Part shown: one piece after another, positions 6,504-12,663 of the stretch | How positions within the stretch are numbered: the stretch's first letter is position 1 | Layout of the letters: the number at the start of each line of letters is the position of its first letter | From: an archaeon | GTDB lineage: Archaea > Thermoproteota > Nitrososphaeria > Nitrososphaerales > JACAEJ01 | DNA length: 42,283 nt | Reading direction: 5' to 3' | Assembly (NCBI GenBank): GCA_024256285.1 | Contig: JACGUG010000007.1 | Coordinates: 1 to 42,283 of the forward strand | The notes under the pieces: generated by a model | Told to the model about the DNA's origin: nothing | Seen by the model: only the letters and a program-made list of their open reading frames with translations | The model's database searches: none | Made by a program: the position numbers and the translations under genes

Positions 6504-8153
6504 TCATCCAATTCCTAAAGATTTTGCAAGTCTTATCGCATTCTTTTTATCCTCTTCTGTCAATTTTCCAGCCTGAAATTTCTCGCCAAAGTACAAATAA
6601 TCCGCTATATTTCGTCTATCCCCTATCGTTGTGAAGATCAGCTTTGAATGCTCAAGATCTTTGCTATGAGCAGCGTTCGTCAAGATGATGGCTTGATCTA
6701 TCTTTCCATGCTCTACGATCTCTAGCATATCCTCTATCTCCTGTCTTGTAAGGTGCTCCTTTTTCGCCAGCTTCACACTCACTACGATCTTCTTGCCATC
6801 TTTCTCCTCAAGATAGATGTCTGCTAAGCGGTAGCTCCTTGACCCACTTGGCGTATCGATCCTCTTTGATGCTCCATGGGCATAGAAGATGAAATCTTCC
6901 ATGAATAAGTAGTATCCTAGGTCTCGAATCGCTTTAGTTAGATTGGCCGATACCTCTTCAGGGGTCTTCATATCGGTCCTCAGAATTCTTAGATAATCTT
7001 GGATGGGAATGTGCATGATGCTGTCCCTTAGCTCTGCTGCAGGCCGAATTCTGATTATAGCTTCGACGAAGTGCTCTTCACTCAATCTTCCCCTCCCTTT
7101 AGCAAGCTCCAAGGTCTCTCTCATCAAAGCAAGAATGTCCCGAATTTCACTCATGCCCAGTTCACTATAAGTGTACTTTATGAGGTACTTGAGGGCCTCT
7201 CCATCCTCTTCTGTAATGGTAGCGTTATAGAACTTCAGATACTCTTTGATTATGTCCCAGATTTCTCCAGGATCGTCGGGCTGTGACAAAGAGTACGTGA
7301 ATGGCGCTCTTCGAAGTCGGTCGGCAAGTGAAGGATCGATTTCGCCTATCTCTCTATCTGCTTCTGACCTTAAGATCGTCATCAGGATCACCCCTGGCGG
7401 CTTTTCGTTTATTATGGCTTTCAGCCCCTCCATTAAGGGCTTAGCAGCAGAGATCTCGTCTATTTCTATCAACAAAACTCTGCCAGCGATACACGAGATG
7501 CTGGCAAGCCCCTTTAGTTTGTCCAAGGCTTCATTAAAATCCTTTACCTCCAAAAACCAGCGTAAATTTTCGGATAGTACGTTAAGGGCTGACTCTAATA
7601 CTGCCTTATCGACCAGCCCTGGCAAGGCTCCTTTAAGGAAGGAGAAGTTGGCAGTCCGTCTCTTGTCGATGATGTCTTTAGCTATATCCTTGGGCTTTCT
7701 TCTTAATATCTTATCAAGTATGCCTATCTTTAGTGCTTTCATGGCATGCCTGTCTCCTTCTTCTGCCCTCTCACACAGCCTTAAAAGAAGGCTACTGCGC
7801 AACCCCTGAAAGAAGGCATCGTCTAAGCCTTTAACGATGGCTAAGTAGATGTTCTGGAGGTCCTTTGGCTCGATTCTCGTGAGGTCTACGTAAATACACT
7901 CGAAATCGTCTTTCAGTGTCTCCATGTGAAGGGCAAGATGTGTCTTCCCTGTTCCTAGAGGCCCAACGATGCTCACGATGCTGAAACCTTGCCCCTCTAT
8001 ACGCAAAGTCTCCTTTAACTCACAAATGCAAGCCAAGATCCCATTCCTGACCTCCTTCCACCTTCGACCGCCGAGCACCTTTGCAGCCGTAAGGCTCGGG
8101 GTTGGCACATGAGAGAAGGGATTGATGCTGAGCCCATAAGGGTATTCAGTCAT
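6504..8153 (-). CDS. AAA+ ATPase with C-terminal PD-(D/E)XK-like nuclease domain
   Basis: A 549-residue protein. The N-terminal half is a P-loop ATPase with Walker A GPLGTGKTHLA (residues about 64-74) and Walker B VLLIEIDE (about 226-233), followed by a helical region resembling the ORC/Cdc6 or ATPase lid type. The last third (about 410-549) looks like a restriction-endonuclease fold: an acidic residue in LADIYLEEKDG, then IVVSVKLAKK in place of the usual E-x-K strand, followed by IDQAIILTNA. The catalytic glutamate position is serine, so activity is doubtful. An in-frame TTG at 8174 would add 7 residues; a TATA box near 8206-8216 permits either start. It may be a defence or DNA-handling ATPase; function unknown. 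Confidence 0.75.
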   Translation of the reverse strand: MTEYPYGLSINPFSHVPTPSLTAAKVLGGRRWKEVRNGILACICELKETLRIEGQGFSIVSIVGPLGTGKTHLALHMETLKDDFECIYVDLTRIEPKDLQNIYLAIVKGLDDAFFQGLRSSLLLRLCERAEEGDRHAMKALKIGILDKILRRKPKDIAKDIIDKRRTANFSFLKGALPGLVDKAVLESALNVLSENLRWFLEVKDFNEALDKLKGLASISCIAGRVLLIEIDEISAAKPLMEGLKAIINEKPPGVILMTILRSEADREIGEIDPSLADRLRRAPFTYSLSQPDDPGEIWDIIKEYLKFYNATITEEDGEALKYLIKYTYSELGMSEIRDILALMRETLELAKGRGRLSEEHFVEAIIRIRPAAELRDSIMHIPIQDYLRILRTDMKTPEEVSANLTKAIRDLGYYLFMEDFIFYAHGASKRIDTPSGSRSYRLADIYLEEKDGKKIVVSVKLAKKEHLTRQEIEDMLEIVEHGKIDQAIILTNAAHSKDLEHSKLIFTTIGDRRNIADYLYFGEKFQAGKLTEEDKKNAIRLAKSLGIG

Positions 8154-8216
8154 AATCTGTTCTAGTTGGAGCAACTTGATATGATATTCCCTCAGTTCGC
8201 TTCTAATGTATAAAGC

Positions 8217-8452
8217 TCAATAAATTTCAACAATTTGGTTAAGTATGAGTTCTCCATAATTTGATTTGTGCTCCCTATCTCTTGAATCAATGAAACTGCT
8301 CTTGCTGATGGTTATGCGTTTCACTTCGCCCTCACGGTCAAATTCATACACCATCTTGAACCTATGGCCATACTTTTGATAGGCTTGGCTACGGCCTTAA
8401 GATGGGAACTAAGATCGGGTTCAAACTCGTGAAAGCCTACCCCAATTATCAA
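8217..8452 (-). pseudogene. Small unknown gene broken by a one-base frameshift
   Basis: From a TTG at 8452 one frame reads GVGFHEFEPDLSSHLKAVAK; near 8382-8384 the coding sense moves to the next frame (YQKYGHRFKMVYEFDREG and on to ILNQIVEIY) and ends at a TGA. Restoring one base would give a single product of about 78 residues. Both halves have protein-like composition, so this is either a decayed gene or a sequencing or assembly indel. I do not recognise the family. It lies between the methyltransferase and the AAA ATPase on the same strand. The remaining gap sequence (8453-8556) shows nothing clear. Confidence 0.55.
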
Positions 8453-8556
8453 GAGTTGAGGAGCTACCTTCGATGGATGTATCTACGTATCTGTCGTCTA
8501 TCTTAATGAGCGAAGTTTCAGCCAACTCTTGCCATATGTAAAAATAAACGTATCCT

Positions 8557-9597
8557 TTATCGACTGCGGCTCCCGAACTCTACGGTTGCGTCCACGAAGG
8601 CCTTTATGTGCTCGGTCGGCGTCTCCAGCCAGAAGTCACAGCCTGGGGCGACCATGTCAACACCATCGTCTATGGCCTTCTTCACGAATTCCCTTATCCT
8701 CTCTACAGGTCCAAAGTGTACCACTCCATGGGCCGGGATGTTGCCTATCAATACAGCTTTGGGATCAACCTTCTCGGCTTTTTCCTTGGCTTCCTTTATA
8801 GGTGTTCTCTCATCCACAGCTATCGCTTTCGCTCCACATTCGACCATTTTATCGGCGATCATTGCTGCAGACCCACATATGTTAAGTATTATGGGTACTT
8901 TTACAGACCCGATCATCTCCTTTAAGTAAGGCTTCACAAACACATCGAACTGTTTTGGTGATAGGTTGTCTGTCGAACCACCCATCTCATGGAACGTTAT
9001 AACGTCGGCACCAGCATCTGCAAAGAGCCCGACAAGCTCTTTATACATTCCCATGGATGCCTTTAAAAATTCATGAACTTTGTCTGGCGATTTCCTTACC
9101 GACTTCAGGAAGACGATGCTATCTACTACGTAGCTACTTATGCTTGTAAAGGGAGGGACTATGTAGACGTTTACTGGTACTTTACCCTCGAACTCTTTCT
9201 TCAAGATTTCGATCGCTCTTATGATCGTGGGTACTCTGCCCGCAGCTGAGACATCCTTCGGTATTTTGATGTCCGAGACATCCTCTGCGTGAAAGCTTCT
9301 TATAGACGGCCACTTTATCGTGTCTTCATGAAAGTCGATAGTAGCCCCCATCAGCTCCGCCTCGACCGTCATATCGAATGGCACCGATAAATTATCGAGA
9401 CCACACTGTCTATGGGCTGCAGAGCCGAGTCCGGCCATCTTCTCAGGGTCTTTATGAGCTTGAGGCCAGTAGGCATCATATAACTCCATGAAATCCATCG
9501 TGGCTACGCTTACAGAGTTTACACAAGGGATTCTATCGGTAGCATCCTTGTTTCCATTAAGAACTTCCATAAACCTCTCATACGAGTTCATTTCCAT
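8557..9597 (-). CDS. UroD-fold corrinoid methyltransferase (MtaA/MtbA-like), atypical zinc site
   Basis: A 346-residue protein of the uroporphyrinogen-decarboxylase-like methyltransferase family, which moves methyl groups between corrinoid proteins and thiols such as coenzyme M. The family frame is clear: YERFMEVLNG at the start, DAYWPQAHKDPEKMA near 41-55, ITFHEMGGSTDNLSPKQF near 200-217, and IKAFVDATVEFG at the end. MtaA/MtbA bind zinc through H-x-C plus a distant cysteine. Here the first motif reads LNICG with Asn239 where histidine is expected, followed by Cys241 and Cys320 (APGCDFW). It is divergent from the corrinoid protein gene across a 160-base gap, and its paralog is at 10811. It may act on a different methyl acceptor or donor. 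Confidence 0.82.
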   Translation of the reverse strand: MEMNSYERFMEVLNGNKDATDRIPCVNSVSVATMDFMELYDAYWPQAHKDPEKMAGLGSAAHRQCGLDNLSVPFDMTVEAELMGATIDFHEDTIKWPSIRSFHAEDVSDIKIPKDVSAAGRVPTIIRAIEILKKEFEGKVPVNVYIVPPFTSISSYVVDSIVFLKSVRKSPDKVHEFLKASMGMYKELVGLFADAGADVITFHEMGGSTDNLSPKQFDVFVKPYLKEMIGSVKVPIILNICGSAAMIADKMVECGAKAIAVDERTPIKEAKEKAEKVDPKAVLIGNIPAHGVVHFGPVERIREFVKKAIDDGVDMVAPGCDFWLETPTEHIKAFVDATVEFGSRSR

Positions 9598-9758
9598 CGT
9601 AAGACGTCATCTATCTATCCTATTTTAAGGTATCCCAAAACGACAAGCAATTCCTTAAGAGTTCGTCTCGACCCTAAAAGCTCTTCAAGATCATCTCATT
9701 GGAGTGCGTTAAATAGTAAACCTAATATATGACTTTTCCTCCCCAAAAGGCGATGGTA

Positions 9759-10553
9759 ATGAGCGAAAAAGAGGAAATCCTGAAAAAATTTGTTGAAGCT
9801 TCTGCTGGAAGCGACGAAGAGAAGGTCGAAGAGGCATTAAATGAAGCAAAAGAACTAGGTGATGCCCAACTGATCGCCCAGCTAAAACTGATTAGAGGTG
9901 TTGATATTGGAGACGAGGAGATGTGTGCAGAGGCGGCAAAAGAGGCAGTGGAAGCAGGCATGGCACCTTACAAAGCTATAATAGATGGATTGGCTAAAGG
10001 AATGGAGATAGTCGGCGGAAAATACGAATGCAAAGAATACTTCCTACCTGAAGTGCTTATGTCAGCCGATGCCATGTATTCAGGATTGAACTACCTACTC
10101 CCACTTATCCCTAAGGATGAAAAGGGAACCAAAGGGAAGATAATCATGGGTGTAGTCGAGGGAGACGTCCATGATATAGGCAAGAATATAGTCAAGGCGA
10201 TGCTCACAGCAACAGGGTATGAACTCGTAGACTTGGGAAGGGATGTCCCAACCGATGATTTCATCGAGTCAGCCAAGAAGGAAGGGGCGCAGGTAATAGC
10301 CATGTCCACACTGATGACACCTACATTGATGTCCATGAAGACCGTCGAAGACAAGTTAAAGACAACAGGGATGAAGGATAAGGTCAGGACGATCATCGGC
10401 GGTGGCTCAGTTACTGATGAATGGAGAGCAAAGATAGGATCAGATGCCTATGGCAAAGATGCAATGGAAGCAGTCGACAAAGTAAAGATGCTGATCGACC
10501 AGATCATGGTCGCTGTCAAAAAGATGAAGGAAACAGAAGAAGAAGAAAAGTAA
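9759..10553 (+). CDS. Methyltransferase corrinoid-binding protein (MtbC/MtaC/MttC-like)
   Basis: A 264-residue cobalamin-binding protein carrying the methyl group between methyltransferases. The N-terminal helical cap (about 1-110, ending CKEYFLPEVLMSADAM) precedes a Rossmann-like B12 domain with the lower-ligand motif EGDVHDIGKNIV (His138), ELVDLGRDVPTDDFIESA, AMSTLMTPTLMSM and IIGGGSVTDEW. The chain ends in a charged KETEEEEK tail. It is longer than the usual 210-220 residues because the cap is extended. Three ATGs are possible (9729, 9753, 9759); the last gives the normal MSEKEEI start and fits TATA-like elements at about 9710-9728. No substrate-specific partner such as MttB, MtmB or MtaB is adjacent. 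Confidence 0.88.
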   Translation: MSEKEEILKKFVEASAGSDEEKVEEALNEAKELGDAQLIAQLKLIRGVDIGDEEMCAEAAKEAVEAGMAPYKAIIDGLAKGMEIVGGKYECKEYFLPEVLMSADAMYSGLNYLLPLIPKDEKGTKGKIIMGVVEGDVHDIGKNIVKAMLTATGYELVDLGRDVPTDDFIESAKKEGAQVIAMSTLMTPTLMSMKTVEDKLKTTGMKDKVRTIIGGGSVTDEWRAKIGSDAYGKDAMEAVDKVKMLIDQIMVAVKKMKETEEEEK

Positions 10554-10592
10554 GCTCAGAAGTAACCTAAACTCAACAAAAGCTGTAGATAA

Positions 10593-10608
10593 CTCTCCTG
10601 AAAGAGAG
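10593..10608 (+). terminator. Hairpin and T-run after the corrinoid gene
   Basis: ctctc-ctgaaa-gagag can form a 5-bp stem 40 bases past the stop codon, and a T5 run follows at 10625-10629. It is a weak candidate for transcription termination between the corrinoid gene and the next methyltransferase, which has its own TATA box. Confidence 0.35.
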
Positions 10609-10770
10609 AAGTAACTGACTACCTATTTTTCCATCTCTTTCTCTCATTAATTCTGCAAATACTCCCGCCTTCTACTCATGAGGACTTACCGACTATGCTT
10701 TACAAAAACTTTGATGTTATCATTCACAAAGATGCACCAAATAGATCAAGACTATGAACATACCGAAAAG

Positions 10771-10782
10771 GTTTTAAAAAAA
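10771..10782 (+). promoter_or_regulatory. TATA box for the second methyltransferase
   Basis: gttttaaaaaaa lies about 35 bases before the ATG at 10811, indicating separate transcription from the upstream corrinoid gene. The rest of the 257-base gap holds no convincing gene. Confidence 0.5.
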
Positions 10783-10810
10783 GAGATTCAATGCACGGTA
10801 GGGATTGGTG

Positions 10811-11917
10811 ATGGTATACAAAACTATACCTCAAGATGAGATGACACCCTATGAAAGGATAATGACCGTCCTTGCAGGAAAAAAGGAAAAGATCGATCGA
10901 CTTCCAGTCTTTAACGCTATTACTACCTACACGTTACACGGTATGGAAATCTTCGATGCATATTGGCCGGAAGCTCACAAAGACCCTGAGAAGATGGCTA
11001 GGTTAGGTGCAGCTCTTCATGAGCTTACTGGCTTAGAGAACGTTGAAGTCCCATTCGAACTAACCCTTGAGGCAGAGGCACTCGGTATTGAATTAGAATT
11101 TTTTGAGGGTAAGATAAAATGGCCTTCAGTCAAGAGGTATTGGGTTAAGAAGATAGAAGACCTTAAGATCCCAGAAAGACCAGAGGAGATAAGAGAAAGG
11201 GGAAGGGTTCCCATCGTTTGTGAAGCGATTAAAATTCTAAAGAAAAGATATGAGGAGAAAGTTCCAGTACTTGCCAATATAGACTTCCCATTCCAGAGTA
11301 TTGGTGGTTATATAGTCGATACTACTACATGGTACAAATGGATGAGGAGCGAGCCTGAAAACGCTCATGATTTTATGAAAACGCTTACACCACTCTACAC
11401 CGAGATCGCTATTGCATACCTAGAGGCAGGTGCCGACGCAATTACCTATAGAGAAGAAGCCTCTTCACTTGCTAATATTCACCCCAAGACTTTCCGTAAA
11501 TTCGTTATGCCTTATCTTAAGGATTCGATAGCTCGTGCGAAAAAGTACGGACGTGTAATTCTCCATTGTTGTGGTGAGTTGTGGTCCCCAAATCTGGAGA
11601 ATGTGAGCGGGCTTATCGAATGCGATCCTGACGCCCTCACGGTTGAGGAAGCTACGCCTATGGTTGAAGTAAGGAAAATCGCTGATGAGCTAAAGGGACC
11701 ATCGTTTCCAATAGGCGGGAATTTAAGCGCTTTCACGGTTTTGTACCAAGGACCTATTGAAAAAATAAGGGACAGGACCAAGAAAGTCATAGATGACGGT
11801 TGTGATATGCCTATGGCTGGTTGTGACATCTTTATGGGGACTCCTACTGAGTACATAAAAGCGTTTGTAGATGCTGTAATCGAATTTGGAACCCCACCCC
11901 CATGGCGGAGGGGCTAA
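10811..11917 (+). CDS. UroD-fold corrinoid methyltransferase with intact zinc motif
   Basis: A 368-residue paralog of the protein at 8557-9597, sharing DAYWPEAHKDPEKMARLGAA and the terminal EYIKAFVDAVIEFG. Unlike that protein it keeps a complete zinc site: ILHCCGELW supplies His252 and Cys254, and MAGCDIFMG supplies Cys338. It is therefore the better candidate for the methylcorrinoid:coenzyme M methyltransferase step. Overlapping possible starts are TTG 10805, GTG 10808 and ATG 10811. Two small genes follow closely on the same strand, the first only 26 bases after the stop and with a strong ribosome site. The precise substrate pair cannot be read from sequence. Confidence 0.85.
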   Translation: MVYKTIPQDEMTPYERIMTVLAGKKEKIDRLPVFNAITTYTLHGMEIFDAYWPEAHKDPEKMARLGAALHELTGLENVEVPFELTLEAEALGIELEFFEGKIKWPSVKRYWVKKIEDLKIPERPEEIRERGRVPIVCEAIKILKKRYEEKVPVLANIDFPFQSIGGYIVDTTTWYKWMRSEPENAHDFMKTLTPLYTEIAIAYLEAGADAITYREEASSLANIHPKTFRKFVMPYLKDSIARAKKYGRVILHCCGELWSPNLENVSGLIECDPDALTVEEATPMVEVRKIADELKGPSFPIGGNLSAFTVLYQGPIEKIRDRTKKVIDDGCDMPMAGCDIFMGTPTEYIKAFVDAVIEFGTPPPWRRG

Positions 11918-11943
11918 GCGAGGTTTAAAGGAGGTGTCTTGAA

Positions 11944-12186
11944 ATGGGTGTAGCCTTTCAGATGAAGACGTATACGATTCAAAGCAAGATAGGAGATAGC
12001 CTAAAAGTCAGAATCGAAAAGGTAGGCGCAGGAGAGGGAGCAGACATCATCTATAGGATAATTCGCGGCGAAGATAGACGAAACCTGGATCCAGATAAAG
12101 TCATGCTCTATAAAGAGGAGTTAGAGCAGCTCATCGAGTTTCTGAAAGATGATTTTCTCAAAAAGGAGTTTCCAGATGGAGGCTAG
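11944..12186 (+). CDS. Small unknown protein in the methyl-transfer island
   Basis: An 80-residue protein with an N-terminal beta-rich half (MKTYTIQSKIGDSLKVRIEK) and a charged, helical C-terminal half rich in D, E, K and L (LYKEELEQLIEFLKDDFLKK). I do not recognise it. The start is well supported: aaaggaggtg, a nearly perfect Shine-Dalgarno, lies 8 bases upstream, which is unusual in this window. It lies between the methyltransferase and a zinc-finger protein and is probably cotranscribed with both. A regulatory or accessory role in methyl transfer is only a guess. Confidence 0.8.
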   Translation: MGVAFQMKTYTIQSKIGDSLKVRIEKVGAGEGADIIYRIIRGEDRRNLDPDKVMLYKEELEQLIEFLKDDFLKKEFPDGG

Positions 12187-12225
12187 CTATAGCACTCCTA
12201 TACTAAAGAGGTGAGGGAGGTAAAG

Positions 12226-12366
12226 ATGGTAAAATACAAATGCCTAATTTGCGGAGAAGTATTCGATAGCGATGAAAAAGAAGGTAAACTACACATGCAA
12301 ACAAAACATGAGATGGGCTTCTTTGAAGCAATGTGGCTGGGGAAAGTGGAGAAAGTAGAAGAGTAA
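12226..12366 (+). CDS. 46-residue C2H2 zinc-finger protein
   Basis: A short gene beginning ATG 12226 with gggagg 5 bases upstream. The product opens MVKYKCLICGEVFDSDEKEG and has a classical C-x2-C-x13-H-x4-H pattern (Cys6, Cys9, His23, His28), followed by an acidic and hydrophobic tail (GFFEAMWLGK). It is too short to be a full transcription factor but could bind DNA, RNA or a partner protein. It is the third gene of the run starting at 10811, ends 35 bases before a strong hairpin, and is missed by a 60-residue cut-off. Confidence 0.85.
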   Translation: MVKYKCLICGEVFDSDEKEGKLHMQTKHEMGFFEAMWLGKVEKVEE

Positions 12367-12400
12367 GGCGAGAAGTAAGAAAATAAGAGGGATAATTGGG

Positions 12401-12423
12401 AAGGCCAGAATTGTTCTGGCCTT
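12401..12423 (+). terminator. Perfect 10-bp inverted repeat after the zinc-finger gene
   Basis: aaggccagaa-ttg-ttctggcctt forms a perfect 10-bp stem with a 3-base loop, 35 bases beyond the stop codon. It ends the three-gene run. Archaeal termination usually relies on T-runs, which are absent just after the stem, so it may instead stabilise the 3' end or serve as a protein-binding site. The 240 bases that follow up to 12663 contain no gene I can support, only very short frames; a TATA-like acctttatct at about 12629-12638 precedes the next start. Confidence 0.6.
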
Positions 12424-12663
12424 CAAGACTTAATGACTCTATGATGGGAGAGAATACAGAGATGATTCCCCATATCTTTTAGTCCTAATGACGATCAGAA
12501 AAAATAACGACTTCAGAATACCTGCAGATGAAGCATTAAGTTACCTTTAACACTAAAAGATATCTTTTATTCCCACTTTAGGCATGATCACGTTCTTCTT
12601 TTACGGATTGTATAGAAAGTTTAGCGAAACCTTTATCTAAGATACCTATGGAAGGGTTTTTGA

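Noticed and set aside
10681-10850. A roughly 54-codon + frame starting at an ATG in the gap after the corrinoid gene
   Set aside because: It runs through the TATA box and start of the next methyltransferase in another frame and has no ribosome site.
12488-12550. A 20-codon + frame before the RACo gene
   Set aside because: Too short to support, with no ribosome site and no similarity noticed.
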